DNA of 41,362 bases from Colwellia sp. (GTDB lineage Bacteria; Pseudomonadota; Gammaproteobacteria; Enterobacterales; Alteromonadaceae). Within the stretch, counting starts at the first letter, position 1. The number at the start of each line of letters is the position of its first letter. This document shows positions 25,855-35,193 of this stretch, in pieces. Under the pieces are notes generated by a model. The model was not told where the DNA came from. It worked only from the letters and a program-made list of their open reading frames with translations, and searched no databases. The stretch spans positions 1 to 41,362 of the forward strand of contig JAPHTO010000068.1 of NCBI GenBank assembly GCA_026196955.1, in the 5' to 3' direction. The translations under genes and the position numbers were made by a program.

Positions 25855-26304
25855 TTAATTCTGTTGAATAAGGTTAAATAGCGTTTGTTTATTAGTACAT
25901 TTACGTACTTGCTTTGCTGTTTTTCGTTCACTAAACAATTTTGCAATGCTTTGTAATGTTTCTAAATGTGCTTGGGTACTATCTTGAGGTACAAAGAGAC
26001 AAATAAAAATATCAACAGGTTTATTATCTATGGCATCAAAGTCAATAGCTCGCTCTGTGGTTAGTAAAACCGCAACGGGTTTGTTGGTACTTGCTAACCT
26101 GCCATGAGGAATAGCAATTCCATTGCCAATGCCGGTACTGCCCATTTTTTCTCTGTTGAGTAAACTTTCTAAGAGCAGGCTACTATCACTTTCACCGACT
26201 TTATTAGCAGCAATCTGACAAAGTGTTTCAAGGATACGTTTTTTACTGTTAGCTGGAACTGCACACTCAGTGCAGTCCAAGGTTAAGATATCTTGTAGGG
26301 TCAT
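25855..26304 (-). CDS. ptsN: PtsN, EIIA-Ntr regulatory phosphoprotein
   Basis: 149 residues, EIIA fructose/mannitol-type fold. The phosphorylated histidine is H67 in GIAIPHGRL. It receives phosphate from NPr and regulates potassium uptake, phosphate sensing and other targets in proteobacteria. It lies 17 bases after hpf and 69 bases before rapZ. N-terminal CTECAVPANSKKRILETLC is typical. No sugar-permease partners are encoded nearby. Confidence 0.95.
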   Translation of the reverse strand: MTLQDILTLDCTECAVPANSKKRILETLCQIAANKVGESDSSLLLESLLNREKMGSTGIGNGIAIPHGRLASTNKPVAVLLTTERAIDFDAIDNKPVDIFICLFVPQDSTQAHLETLQSIAKLFSERKTAKQVRKCTNKQTLFNLIQQN

Positions 26305-26321
26305 AATACTTTGATATAGGG

Positions 26322-26609
26322 TTAATGATTGGCGATTTTGCCTTTGTATTTGAGTACTTGACGGTCTAACTTATCAACTAAAGTGTCGATAGAAGCATAC
26401 ATATCTGCGTTGACCGCAGACGCATGAACTTCTCTACCGTTTAAATGTACGGTTGCTTCTGCTTTTTGATCTAACTTTTCTACCGTTAGTACGACATAAA
26501 CATTGTTAATATGATCAAAATGTCGCTCTAGCTTGGCAAATTTTGTGTCTACATAATCGCGTAAAGAGGCGGTAATTTCTACATGGTGGCCGGTAAGATT
26601 AATTTGCAT
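26322..26609 (-). CDS. hpf: HPF, short ribosome hibernation-promoting factor
   Basis: 95 residues when started at the second ATG (26609), matching E. coli HPF; AAGGA lies about 8 bases upstream of it. An ATG two codons upstream (26615) is too near that site. The MQINLTGHHVEITASLRDYVDTKFAKLE opening and KLDQKAEATVHLNGREVHASA core fit the short HPF/YhbH family. It drives 70S dimerisation and inactivation in stationary phase. The gene is between rpoN and ptsN as in E. coli. Cytoplasmic. Confidence 0.95.
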   Translation of the reverse strand: MQINLTGHHVEITASLRDYVDTKFAKLERHFDHINNVYVVLTVEKLDQKAEATVHLNGREVHASAVNADMYASIDTLVDKLDRQVLKYKGKIANH

Positions 26610-26634
26610 AAGCATGATCCTTAATAAGTTAGGT

Positions 26635-28161
26635 TTAGAGTAAACTCTTACGCTGGTTAGACGGAGGAATAGACAAAGACTCTCTGTATTTGGCTATTGT
26701 ACGCCTAGCAACGTTAATTCCCTGCTCGGCCAATAAATCAGCCATTTTACTATCACTTAGCGGTTTAGCAGGTGTTTCCGCTAAAATGAGTTTTTTAATT
26801 AATGAACGAATAGCTGTTGATGAACATTCGCCACCGTTTTCAGTGCTAACATGGCTGGAGAAGAAATATTTTAATTCAAAAATCCCTCTTGGCGTGTGCA
26901 TGTACTTTTGTGTGGTAACACGTGAAATTGTTGATTCGTGCATATCAACTGCTTCGGCAATATCGTTTAGCACCATAGGGCGCATAGCTTCTGCACCATG
27001 TTCTAAAAAGCCTTGCTGGCGTTGTACAATACAATTAGATACTTTCAATAAAGTATCATTGCGAGACTCTAAACTTTTGATAAACCACTTAGCTTCTTGT
27101 AAGTTAGAACGAATAAACTGGCCATCATCACTGGACGATTTTGTGGTTTTTGTCATCGCAGCATATTGCTGATTAATCGATAGTCTTGGTGCTGTGTCTG
27201 GGTTTAACTCGACAATCCAGCGGCCATTTTTCTTCTCCACAGATACGTCAGGAATAACATATTGATCATCACCTTTAATGACGGCATCACCAGGGCGTGG
27301 GTTAAGCGTTTGAATTAAGCGCATCACCTCGCGAAGTTGATCTTCTTTTAACTTGGTTTTGCGCATTAATTGTCGGTAATCTCGGTTACCGAGTAAGTCA
27401 ATATGCTCAGTAATAATGAGCTTACTTTCTTTTAAATACGGTGTGGCTTCATCAAATTGGTTTAATTGAATGGTCAAACAATCAGCAATTGAACGGGCTG
27501 CTACACCGATAGGATCGAAAACATTAATGCGTTTTAAGACCGCCTCTACTTCATCAAGCTCTAAATCTTCAATACCTACGCTTTCTAGGATATCTTCACA
27601 AGAAACGGTTAAATAACCAGCATCATCAACGGCTTCAATGATGGCGACAGCGACTGCTCTATCAGTATCTGAAAAAGGGGTTAATTCCATTTGCCATAAA
27701 AGGTGATCTTGAATAGAGTCGGATGTTTCGCCTTGGTAGGTATAATCTTCAGAAGGGCTGCTGATAGCACCAGTGTTTGATACGCCAGCGCTATAACTTT
27801 CTTCCCAAGTGGTATCGATATTTAATTCTTCAGGAATATCGTTTTTTTCCATCGCTTCGGTTGTGCTAATTTCATCTATCGTTGCCGAGGCATCTTCGCT
27901 ACCGTCGCTTACTGTTTTTTCTGTGCTGTTAGCATTCGCTGAAAAAGCCTCTTCTAGCTGCTCGGTATTATTGCTTTCGCTATTTTCATTTGTATCGGCA
28001 GGGGCGTTTTCATTTACTTCAAGCAAGGGGTTACTTTCAAGAACTTCTTGAATTTCTTGTTGAAGCTCTAACGTTGACAACTGTAACAGCTTAATCGCTT
28101 GTTGCAGTTGCGGCGTCATGGTGAGTTGTTGTCCTATTCGGAGTTGCAGTGATGGACGCAT
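26635..28161 (-). CDS. rpoN: RNA polymerase sigma-54 factor RpoN
   Basis: 508 residues. Region I is Gln/Leu-rich ([26 protein letters not shown]), region II is acidic and poorly conserved (about 50-135), followed by the core-binding domain and the C-terminal RpoN box [12 protein letters not shown] that reads the -24 element. Region II is somewhat long. Sigma-54 directs enhancer-dependent transcription, including motility, nitrogen and, in many Vibrio relatives, pilus functions. It is 64 bases downstream of lptB and 19 bases upstream of hpf in reading direction, the E. coli order. Confidence 0.97.
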   Translation of the reverse strand: MRPSLQLRIGQQLTMTPQLQQAIKLLQLSTLELQQEIQEVLESNPLLEVNENAPADTNENSESNNTEQLEEAFSANANSTEKTVSDGSEDASATIDEISTTEAMEKNDIPEELNIDTTWEESYSAGVSNTGAISSPSEDYTYQGETSDSIQDHLLWQMELTPFSDTDRAVAVAIIEAVDDAGYLTVSCEDILESVGIEDLELDEVEAVLKRINVFDPIGVAARSIADCLTIQLNQFDEATPYLKESKLIITEHIDLLGNRDYRQLMRKTKLKEDQLREVMRLIQTLNPRPGDAVIKGDDQYVIPDVSVEKKNGRWIVELNPDTAPRLSINQQYAAMTKTTKSSSDDGQFIRSNLQEAKWFIKSLESRNDTLLKVSNCIVQRQQGFLEHGAEAMRPMVLNDIAEAVDMHESTISRVTTQKYMHTPRGIFELKYFFSSHVSTENGGECSSTAIRSLIKKLILAETPAKPLSDSKMADLLAEQGINVARRTIAKYRESLSIPPSNQRKSLL

Positions 28162-28225
28162 TTAGTTTTGTTCTTATCCTGTGTCTTGTTAATAATTATA
28201 GCGTAAATATTTTTTATATCAGTAA

Positions 28226-28990
28226 CTATAGCGTGAATTGTTCACCAAGGTATACATCTCTGACCTTTTGATTGGCAAGTATTTGCGCTGCATCACCTTG
28301 TGCGATAATTTCACCATGGCTAACTATGTATGCATGCTCACAAACATCCAAGGTTTCTCGCACATTATGATCTGTTATTAAAATACCGATCCCACGCTCT
28401 TTAAGGTGAATAATTATTTTTTTAATATCGCCTACTGAGATAGGGTCAACACCAGCAAATGGCTCATCGAGTAAGATAAATTGCGGCTCTGCGGCAAGGG
28501 CTCTGGCAATTTCCACCCGTCTTCTTTCTCCCCCAGACAAACTCATGCCTAAATTATCTTTAATGTGGCAAATATTAAACTCTTCTAATAAGTGTTCTAG
28601 TTTTTCTTGTTTTTGCCCTTCATTAAGGTTTTTGCGCGTTTGCAAAATGGCCATGATATTTTCAGTGACGGTAAGCTTTCTAAAAATAGAGGCTTCTTGG
28701 GGTAAATAGCCAATGCCGCGCCTTGCTCTTTCGTGCATAGGAGCAAGCGTAACATCTTCATTATTTAGTGTGATTTGACCATCGTCATTGGGTACTAGAC
28801 CAACAATCATGTAAAAAGAGGTTGTTTTACCTGCGCCATTTGGACCTAACAAGCCGACAATTTGTCCAGTATTAACTTGTAAACTGACGTTTTTAACGAC
28901 TTTTCTGCTTTTATAAGACTTAGATAAGCCTTCAGCAACAAGAGTTGCTTTTGTCATGTTAGAAGCTGTGTTATCAGTTTTGTTAGTCAT
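28226..28990 (-). CDS. lptB: LptB, LPS transport ATPase
   Basis: ABC ATPase with Walker [10 protein letters not shown], signature LSGGERRR and Walker [11 protein letters not shown]. It powers LptFG to extract LPS and push it onto the LptC-LptA bridge. Start choice: ATG 28990 sits 5 bases inside lptA's end; a GTG at 28999 is also in frame, and a third option, ATG 28957 ([16 protein letters not shown]), fits the E. coli N-terminus best but lacks a ribosome binding site. Length is about 254 residues with this start. Located between lptA and rpoN, as in E. coli. Confidence 0.95.
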   Translation of the reverse strand: MTNKTDNTASNMTKATLVAEGLSKSYKSRKVVKNVSLQVNTGQIVGLLGPNGAGKTTSFYMIVGLVPNDDGQITLNNEDVTLAPMHERARRGIGYLPQEASIFRKLTVTENIMAILQTRKNLNEGQKQEKLEHLLEEFNICHIKDNLGMSLSGGERRRVEIARALAAEPQFILLDEPFAGVDPISVGDIKKIIIHLKERGIGILITDHNVRETLDVCEHAYIVSHGEIIAQGDAAQILANQKVRDVYLGEQFTL

Positions 28991-29591
28991 TATTGTCACT
29001 GTCTTTATTATCTACTTTGCTAGCATTGTTTTTGTCTTGCTGTGCTTTGATTTGTGCAGGTTGAAGTATTGTTGTCACTGAGTCTTCACTGTTACTTTCC
29101 GCTTCAAGTTTTTCGTTTAAGGTGTTGTAAGTGATAATTTCACCCGTCACCTTACTACCTGCTTGCCTAACTTGTGCATTGCCTGAAACGGTAATGATAT
29201 TTTGCTCTGGTTGGTATTTAATTTCATTAGCTTGTAAGCTAATTAAACTGCCATCTTCCAACTGTTGCTGGAATAGAGCAGGTTTACCCTTGGCGAGATA
29301 AGTATCGTATTTCTTCCCTGTTTTTTCATTTGTTTTGCTAAATACTTGCACTATATCGGCGGTGATGGCGATGGAGCCTTGACGAATACTAACGTCTTCA
29401 AGGTAACTGGCTATTTTATTTTTTAAATCAGCAGACTGGCGCTTAGATTTAATGGTGATCTCTTGGGTAAGATCTTTTTTGGCTGCATAAGCTGTACTGA
29501 CAAAACCTAGCAGAGTCGTCGTGAGTAATAGACTAACCCCAATTGACTTAAGTTGAGTGAAAGCGCGATGGTTAGAATTAATATTTGTCAT
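28983..29591 (-). CDS. lptA: LptA, periplasmic LPS bridge protein
   Basis: About 202 residues from ATG 29591. A Sec signal peptide ends in FVSTAYA^AKK, then the OstA/LptA beta-jellyroll ([20 protein letters not shown]-type region, followed by ITADIVQVF and [21 protein letters not shown]). The longer option (29660, 23 more residues) would sit inside lptC and put a charged tail before the signal peptide, so 29591 is preferred although its ribosome binding site is weak. LptA monomers stack head-to-tail to carry LPS across the periplasm. The Asp/Asn/Lys-rich C-terminal tail is low complexity. Confidence 0.94.
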   Translation of the reverse strand: MTNINSNHRAFTQLKSIGVSLLLTTTLLGFVSTAYAAKKDLTQEITIKSKRQSADLKNKIASYLEDVSIRQGSIAITADIVQVFSKTNEKTGKKYDTYLAKGKPALFQQQLEDGSLISLQANEIKYQPEQNIITVSGNAQVRQAGSKVTGEIITYNTLNEKLEAESNSEDSVTTILQPAQIKAQQDKNNASKVDNKDSDNND

Positions 29592-29625
29592 AAAATTGTT
29601 CACAATGATTTTTAGGGCTAGCTTT

Positions 29626-30192
29626 CTAGCTCTCGGTTTTTTTATAAATAGTGTGTACATGCTCGGTTAATGTCATTTGCTTAGTATTTAAGTCAATGAT
29701 TAAACCTGAGCCATACATAGTGAAGTCTTTTCCTTGTACCATCACGGTTTGCTCTGAGCTTATTATATTGGTATTTAAATCTAATTCTAAATACTTACAA
29801 TGAATTTCTTGTATCAAACTGTTCGTATCAGTTGCTTTTAATTGTACGCGGTGATTTAAAATTACTCGGTTATTCTTGTATAGTGTCGCTTCTTTTGCAC
29901 TAAGTTGCCACGGTGATTCACTATTTTTTGGGTATAAAGTGTAATTGGGTAGTTCAAAGTGAGTGACTTCAAGTTTAGCGTAATGCTCCATTCTATCGGC
30001 AACGATAGCGTGGGAAAGTTGACCGCTTTTAGTAAAAATATTGCTTTTTAGTGCCTCAGCAATAAAGTCAGGCATTAGGTCATGAGCAACATCATCACCC
30101 GGTAACGTTTGTGAACTACGCCATTCAATAATGCCGTAGGCCATTGCGCCTAATAATAAAACGAGTAATGCTAAGGTGTGTAACCGAGTCAT
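29626..30192 (-). CDS. lptC: LptC, inner-membrane LPS transport anchor
   Basis: 188 residues, one N-terminal membrane helix (about 6-22) and a periplasmic OstA-like domain (DFIAEALKSNIFTKSGQLSHAI, ending in QMTLTEHVHTIY), similar in length to E. coli LptC (191). LptC links LptB2FG to the LptA chain. The ATG overlaps the kdsC stop (ATGA), so the two are translationally coupled. Confidence 0.94.
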   Translation of the reverse strand: MTRLHTLALLVLLLGAMAYGIIEWRSSQTLPGDDVAHDLMPDFIAEALKSNIFTKSGQLSHAIVADRMEHYAKLEVTHFELPNYTLYPKNSESPWQLSAKEATLYKNNRVILNHRVQLKATDTNSLIQEIHCKYLELDLNTNIISSEQTVMVQGKDFTMYGSGLIIDLNTKQMTLTEHVHTIYKKTES

Positions 30193-30758
30193 ATACTAGC
30201 GCCTGTTGCGCTGTTAAGCGTGCCTTGGCATTGCATGATAAGGTCGCATACTTCTCTCACGGCACCAAAACCACCACGCACAAAGGTTGTATAATCCGCT
30301 TGTGCTGACACTGCCGGATGCGCATCTTGCACGGCAATGCCTAAACCAACATGGTTAATACAGGCTAAGTCTGGAATGTCATCACCAATATAAGCGATTT
30401 CATGAGCTGATAAATGAAGCTGTTCGGCTAACGTCATCAACGCTGGTAATTTATCTTCTTGTCCTTGAACTATGTGTTTTACATTTAATGCCGCCATGCG
30501 ATTTGCCACAATAGCAGAGCGCCTGCCAGTAATTATTGCTACATCGACACCACTATTGCCGAGTGCCTTTATGCCAAAGCCGTCTTTGGTGTGAAATGCC
30601 TTTAACTCTTCACCCTCGTTACCAAGGTAAATACGACCATCTGAAAAAACACCATCGACGTCACAGATTAATAATTTTATTTGTGACGCTTGAGTCAGTA
30701 TGTTTTGGCTGACATCGCCGTATAATGTATTGAACTTGGCGGTTAAATTTGAGTTCAT
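30189..30758 (-). CDS. kdsC: KdsC, Kdo-8-phosphate phosphatase
   Basis: 189 residues, HAD superfamily without a large cap. The nucleophile/acid pair is in CDVDGVFSDG (D33, D35), followed by the second motif IITGRRS and the metal loop YIGDDIPD. It hydrolyses Kdo-8-phosphate to Kdo, the last step before CMP activation in LPS core synthesis. E. coli KdsC has 188 residues. Overlaps kdsD at TAATG and lptC at ATGA. Confidence 0.97.
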   Translation of the reverse strand: MNSNLTAKFNTLYGDVSQNILTQASQIKLLICDVDGVFSDGRIYLGNEGEELKAFHTKDGFGIKALGNSGVDVAIITGRRSAIVANRMAALNVKHIVQGQEDKLPALMTLAEQLHLSAHEIAYIGDDIPDLACINHVGLGIAVQDAHPAVSAQADYTTFVRGGFGAVREVCDLIMQCQGTLNSATGASI

Positions 30759-31723
30759 TACAGTACTCCTGATTTGAGTAGGTCATGCATGTTCATTGCG
30801 CCAATAGGTTGTGATGCTTCATTGGTGATAATCAAACCGTTAATTTTTTTACTTTCCATGATATTTAATGCTTGTGCAGCGAGCATATCTGCTTGGGCAA
30901 CGGTGGGGGAGGTTGTCATTACTGTGGCAATGTTATCCTGATGAATATCAATTTTAAGATCCAATATTCGGCGTAGATCGCCATCTGTAAATAAACCGAC
31001 CAGCTTATTCCCATTGTCAACCACGGCAGTCATGCCTAACCCTTTAAGGGACATTTCTACTAAGGCATCTTTAATTAAAGCACGCTTATTGACAACTGGA
31101 AGGCGATCACCTTGATGCATAATATCACTCAAGCGCAATAGTAAACGTTTCCCTAAGCTTCCGCCTGGATGCGAAAGCGCAAAATCGTCTGCGGTAAAAC
31201 CACGCGCGTTGAGTAGCGCAACGGCAAGAGCATCTCCCATAACTAAGGTTGCTGTTGTACTTGATGTTGGTGCTAGCCCAAGTGGGCAGGCTTCTGTTGA
31301 TACTTTAATGCAGATATGGGTATCAGCCAGTTTCGCTAGAGTTGAGTCACTATTGCCTGTCATGGAAATGAGTTTAGCGCCGATGCGTTTAATGACGGGA
31401 ATAATGGCAAGCACTTCACTGGTTTCGCCTGAATTTGAAATAGTGAGTACAACATCGTCTTTGGTGATCATGCCTAAATCACCATGGCTTGCTTCACCAG
31501 GGTGAACAAAAAATGCTGGTGTGCCTGTACTGGCTAACGTTGCCGCAATTTTTCCGCCAATATGGCCCGATTTACCCATACCTATGACAATGACGCGACC
31601 TTGACAGTTGAACATCAATTGGCAAGCCAGCTCAAAGTTGTCATCAATATATTGTAATAGCTCTGTTATCGATTGCTGCTCAATATTGATAACATTTTTG
31701 GCAAGTTCTTTAAAATTCTTCAT
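30758..31723 (-). CDS. kdsD: KdsD, arabinose-5-phosphate isomerase
   Basis: 321 residues: SIS domain first (VIGMGKSGHIGGKIAATLAS, then SGETSEVLAIIP), followed by two CBS domains (about 205-320). It converts ribulose-5-phosphate to arabinose-5-phosphate, the entry to Kdo synthesis. E. coli KdsD has 328 residues. The CBS pair may sense nucleotides. It is the second gene of the - strand block, 24 bases from caxA. Confidence 0.95.
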   Translation of the reverse strand: MKNFKELAKNVINIEQQSITELLQYIDDNFELACQLMFNCQGRVIVIGMGKSGHIGGKIAATLASTGTPAFFVHPGEASHGDLGMITKDDVVLTISNSGETSEVLAIIPVIKRIGAKLISMTGNSDSTLAKLADTHICIKVSTEACPLGLAPTSSTTATLVMGDALAVALLNARGFTADDFALSHPGGSLGKRLLLRLSDIMHQGDRLPVVNKRALIKDALVEMSLKGLGMTAVVDNGNKLVGLFTDGDLRRILDLKIDIHQDNIATVMTTSPTVAQADMLAAQALNIMESKKINGLIITNEASQPIGAMNMHDLLKSGVL

Positions 31724-31746
31724 ATCCCGCTTATGTTCGCAAAATG

Positions 31747-32733
31747 CTAGTGAATGGTTGTTTGGCTAAATAATAAAATTTGGTAAGCAAAAAAGCATAA
31801 TAGTAATAATGCCCCTTTTGCACGGGTAAGTCTAAAGCTGCCAGACTCTCGACTAAAACACAATATAAATAGCAAGCCAGTAATCGCAAGCATTACTGGT
31901 GCATCGCGAAATGACGCTTCAGGGTTAATTGCGCCGGGCGCTATAATACCAGCGAACGGCAATACGGCTAAAATATTAAATATATTTGAACCAACAATAT
32001 TACCCATAGCTAAATCATCTTCTTTTTTAATTATGCTAGCAATACTGGCGGCAAGCTCAGGTAAACTTGTGCCAATAGCCACTATGGTTAAACCAATAAC
32101 AAGATCGCTTATACCATAGGCTTTAGCAATAAATATAGCGGCATCAACGAGAAAGTGGGCACTTAAAACCAGTAACGTGATGCCAACAATTAACCAAAAG
32201 ATAGATTTTATAACACTGGTACTTTCAGGTACATCATGCTCTGCTTCAATTAACATCGGGTCATCAATACCATTATTTTTTCGCTGCTTTAGTGCTTTGA
32301 TTAATAAAATAGAGATAAAACCAAAAAAACTTATCATCAAAGCAATTCCTTCTGGAAAACTGAAAAAGTTATCTGACAGTATCCAATAAGCAAGCGCTGT
32401 TAATATTAATAAAAGGGGTAATTCTTGCTTAATCGTCGATGAAGAAACGACAAGGGGCTTAATTAATACACTAAAGCCAAGTACTAGGGCTATGTTGGTT
32501 ATGTTAGAGCCAATGGCGTTACCGATAGCGGTATCAGGACTGCCTTGTATAGAAGCCGCGGCTGCAACCATCATTTCAGGTGCAGAAGAGCCCATTGCCA
32601 CAATAGTTAAACCAATTATCATTGGTGATACACCAAGGTTTCTAGCTAAGGATGAAGCACCTAAAACAAACTTATCTGCACTCCAAACAAGGACAATAAG
32701 GGCAACCAATAAAATACCAATGTGTTCTAACAT
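31747..32733 (-). CDS. yrbG: CaxA/YrbG-type calcium:sodium (K+-dependent NCX-like) antiporter
   Basis: 328 residues, about ten membrane helices in two inverted halves, each with the Na+/Ca2+ exchanger alpha-repeat (IVAMGSSAPEMMVAA and IVAIGTSLPELAASI). E. coli YrbG (325 aa) is the same family and shares the same place before kdsD. The transported ions cannot be told from sequence. A good GGAG lies 6 bases upstream of the ATG. It is transcribed divergently from mlaF. Confidence 0.93.
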   Translation of the reverse strand: MLEHIGILLVALIVLVWSADKFVLGASSLARNLGVSPMIIGLTIVAMGSSAPEMMVAAAASIQGSPDTAIGNAIGSNITNIALVLGFSVLIKPLVVSSSTIKQELPLLLILTALAYWILSDNFFSFPEGIALMISFFGFISILLIKALKQRKNNGIDDPMLIEAEHDVPESTSVIKSIFWLIVGITLLVLSAHFLVDAAIFIAKAYGISDLVIGLTIVAIGTSLPELAASIASIIKKEDDLAMGNIVGSNIFNILAVLPFAGIIAPGAINPEASFRDAPVMLAITGLLFILCFSRESGSFRLTRAKGALLLLCFFAYQILLFSQTTIH

Positions 32734-33005
32734 TCATAACTCCAATTTTAAGATGCTAAATTGTCGCCCGTTGTGAGGTAAAAAAAAAGAGAATAATGCA
32801 ATTCAAGGGAAAATAATTTTTGATTGGCCTATTTTCGTTCATGAAACAGCTTAAATTAGTTTTACTTACATTTTCTGACAATTTTTATCGGCTGAATTAT
32901 CAATTTATAGTGAACAATTAATTTCCCTCAGGTAAAATCGCCATTCATCAAGTAGGTGATTTCGCTAATAATAAAAACCACCAAAAACAACATTGACGTT
33001 AATCT
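32734..33005. promoter_or_regulatory. Divergent yrbG/mlaF control region
   Basis: 272-bp AT-rich region between two divergent operons. For mlaF, CTGACA (32875-32880) with TATCAA (32898-32903) after a 17-base spacer is a fair sigma-70 promoter (5/6 and 4/6 matches). A second -10-like TATAGT lies at 32906-32911. The yrbG side has only a good ribosome binding site and no obvious promoter. A stretch with nine A (32781-32789) is present. Confidence 0.45.
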
Positions 33006-33848
33006 ATGGCACCAAAAGTAAATTCTGACAATTTAGTTGAAGTAAATAACTTAACCTTTAAACGTGGTGAACGAGTTATTTATGATGATATCAGTTTGTC
33101 GATCCCAAAAGGAAAAGTAACGGCGATTATGGGGCCAAGTGGTATTGGTAAAACCACCTTGCTGCGTTTAATTGGTGGACAAATACGACCTGAAAGCGGG
33201 CAAATCTTATTTTCTGGCAAAGATATTCCTAGGCTTTCACGTAAAGAGTTATATGAAACAAGAAAACGCATGAGTATGTTGTTTCAAAGTGGCGCTCTAT
33301 TTACTGATATGAGCGTCTACGACAATATCGCTTTTCCAATTCGTGAGCACAGCCAATTACCAGAAGCCATTATTGAAAAAATAGTGTTAATGAAGCTTGA
33401 GGCCGTAGGGCTGAGAGGTGCCAAAGACTTACAACCTAGCGAGCTTTCTGGCGGTATGGCACGTCGTGTTGCTTTAGCTCGCGCTATTGCTCTTGATCCC
33501 GAATTAATTTTATATGATGAGCCGTTTGCTGGGCAAGATCCTATTTCAATGGGAGTCATTGTTCGTTTGATTCGCTCATTAAGTGATGCATTAGGGCTAA
33601 CTTCTGTCGTGGTGTCTCACGATGTACCTGAAGTGATGAGTATTGCTGATTATATTTATATTGTCGCTGAGCAGAAAATAATAGGGCAAGGGACACCTGA
33701 GCAAATAAGGCAAGATGAGTCGGCATTGGTGAAGCAATTTGTGCAAGGCGAAGCCGATGGTCCTGTGCCATTTCATTTTAATGCACCAAATTATCAAGAT
33801 GAATTAATCAAAAAATCATCTGCATTAAATGGCAGAGGAAAAATATAA
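33006..33848 (+). CDS. mlaF: MlaF, ATPase of the Mla phospholipid transporter
   Basis: 280 residues. ABC ATPase with Walker [10 protein letters not shown], signature [14 protein letters not shown] and Walker [14 protein letters not shown], all very near E. coli MlaF. The C-terminal [14 protein letters not shown] extension is the MlaF feature that contacts MlaB and the neighbouring MlaF. With MlaE, MlaD and MlaB it returns or moves phospholipids between membranes to maintain outer-membrane asymmetry. Its stop overlaps the mlaE ATG by one base. Confidence 0.97.
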   Translation: MAPKVNSDNLVEVNNLTFKRGERVIYDDISLSIPKGKVTAIMGPSGIGKTTLLRLIGGQIRPESGQILFSGKDIPRLSRKELYETRKRMSMLFQSGALFTDMSVYDNIAFPIREHSQLPEAIIEKIVLMKLEAVGLRGAKDLQPSELSGGMARRVALARAIALDPELILYDEPFAGQDPISMGVIVRLIRSLSDALGLTSVVVSHDVPEVMSIADYIYIVAEQKIIGQGTPEQIRQDESALVKQFVQGEADGPVPFHFNAPNYQDELIKKSSALNGRGKI

Positions 33849-34624
33849 TGCAGGCATTGCAAAGATTAGGTCGAAATACCTTAGCACTAGTGAGTGGCTT
33901 AGGCCGAGCCGTAATCGTGCTAGTATCAGCTTTATTACATACACCAAATCCTAAAAAAGGATTGCCGTTATTAATGACGCAACTCTATAGCGTTGGTGTT
34001 ATGTCGTTGATCATTATCGTGGTTTCAGGCGCTTTTATTGGTATGGTGTTAGCGCTTCAAGGCTATACTATTCTCGTCGGTTATGGCGCTGAAGCAAGCT
34101 TAGGACCTATGGTGGCTTTATCCTTATTACGCGAGTTAGGGCCGGTTGTTGCAGCGTTATTATTTGCGGGGCGTGCAGGCTCTGCTTTAACAGCTGAAAT
34201 TGGTTTGATGAAAGCAACCGAGCAATTATCGAGTTTAGAAATGATGGCGGTTGATCCACTTCGTCGCGTTATAGCTCCTCGCTTTTGGGCTGGTTTTATC
34301 AGCTTGCCCTTATTAGCGGCGATCTTTTCCATGGTGGGTATTTTAGGTGCTCATCTTGTTGGGGTTGACTGGTTAGGTGTGGATGGTGGAACTTTTTGGT
34401 CGGTAATGCAAGATCAAGTAGATTTTAATAAAGATATTTTAAATGGCATTATTAAAAGTGTGGTATTTGCTTTTGTTGTGACTTGGATTGCCGTGTATAA
34501 AGGCTATGATTGTGAGCCAACATCAGAAGGCATTTCTCGGGCAACAACGGCAACTGTGGTACAATCATCACTCTTGGTTTTAGCGTTAGATTTCATCTTA
34601 ACTGCATTAATGTTTGCAAGGTAA
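33848..34624 (+). CDS. mlaE: MlaE, permease of the Mla transporter
   Basis: 258 residues, several membrane helices, with the family motif [26 protein letters not shown] in the coupling region and [13 protein letters not shown]. It is the membrane subunit that, with MlaF, drives lipid transfer through the MlaD ring. Starts in a TAATG overlap with mlaF. A gap of 83 bases follows before mlaD, so coupling to mlaD is looser. Confidence 0.97.
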   Translation: MQALQRLGRNTLALVSGLGRAVIVLVSALLHTPNPKKGLPLLMTQLYSVGVMSLIIIVVSGAFIGMVLALQGYTILVGYGAEASLGPMVALSLLRELGPVVAALLFAGRAGSALTAEIGLMKATEQLSSLEMMAVDPLRRVIAPRFWAGFISLPLLAAIFSMVGILGAHLVGVDWLGVDGGTFWSVMQDQVDFNKDILNGIIKSVVFAFVVTWIAVYKGYDCEPTSEGISRATTATVVQSSLLVLALDFILTALMFAR

Positions 34625-34710
34625 GTAGTTTCTACAATTATATTTTTGCAAAATTAGGTAGTTTTTTGAGTGACAGTTTTAAGTTTTTAAGTATATAAAT
34701 AAGGCGTTTG

Positions 34711-35193
34711 GTGAAAGACATGATGTCAAAAAAAATAGAGTTAATGGTAGGTTTCTTTGTTGCATTAGGTATTGCTGCATTACTTATGTTATCGCTAAAG
34801 GTTGCCAATACTGGTATTTCTGGTAATGGTGAAAGTTACAACTTATTTGCTAAATTTGACAATATTGGCGGCTTGAAAGTGAGATCTCCAATTAAAGTCG
34901 GTGGTGTTGTTGTTGGACGGGTGAGTGATATTTCATTAGATGATGAAGACTATACGCCTGTTGTGACGTTAAAGATCTATAAAGAATATAGCAATTTTTC
35001 AGAAGCCACCTCAGTAGCCATATTAACGGCAGGACTATTGGGAGAACAATATATTGGCCTTCAACCTGGTTTTATGGATGATTCTTTAGAAACCTTGCAA
35101 CCTGGTGACTATATTGAAGATACAAAACCCGCATTAGTATTAGAAGAATTAATAGGACAATTTTTATTTAGCCAAGGGAGTGGTGACGAATAA
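34711..35193 (+). CDS. mlaD: MlaD, MCE-domain lipid shuttle ring
   Basis: About 160 residues: one membrane helix, then one MCE domain (YNLFAKFDNIGGLKVRSPIKVGGVVVGRV, the family hallmark), ending SQGSGDE; shorter at the C-terminus than E. coli MlaD. It forms the hexameric periplasmic ring that carries phospholipids. Start choice: TAAGG at 34700-34704 fits GTG 34711 (6-base spacing); ATG 34720/34723 (MMSKKIELMVG) fits the E. coli protein length better, and TTG 34708 is also in frame. Its stop overlaps the mlaC ATG. Confidence 0.94.
   Translation: MKDMMSKKIELMVGFFVALGIAALLMLSLKVANTGISGNGESYNLFAKFDNIGGLKVRSPIKVGGVVVGRVSDISLDDEDYTPVVTLKIYKEYSNFSEATSVAILTAGLLGEQYIGLQPGFMDDSLETLQPGDYIEDTKPALVLEELIGQFLFSQGSGDE

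Noticed and set aside
26690-27172. 160-codon open frame on + strand inside rpoN
   Set aside because: Antisense shadow of the conserved rpoN gene; no domain is recognisable and codon choice follows the rpoN frame.
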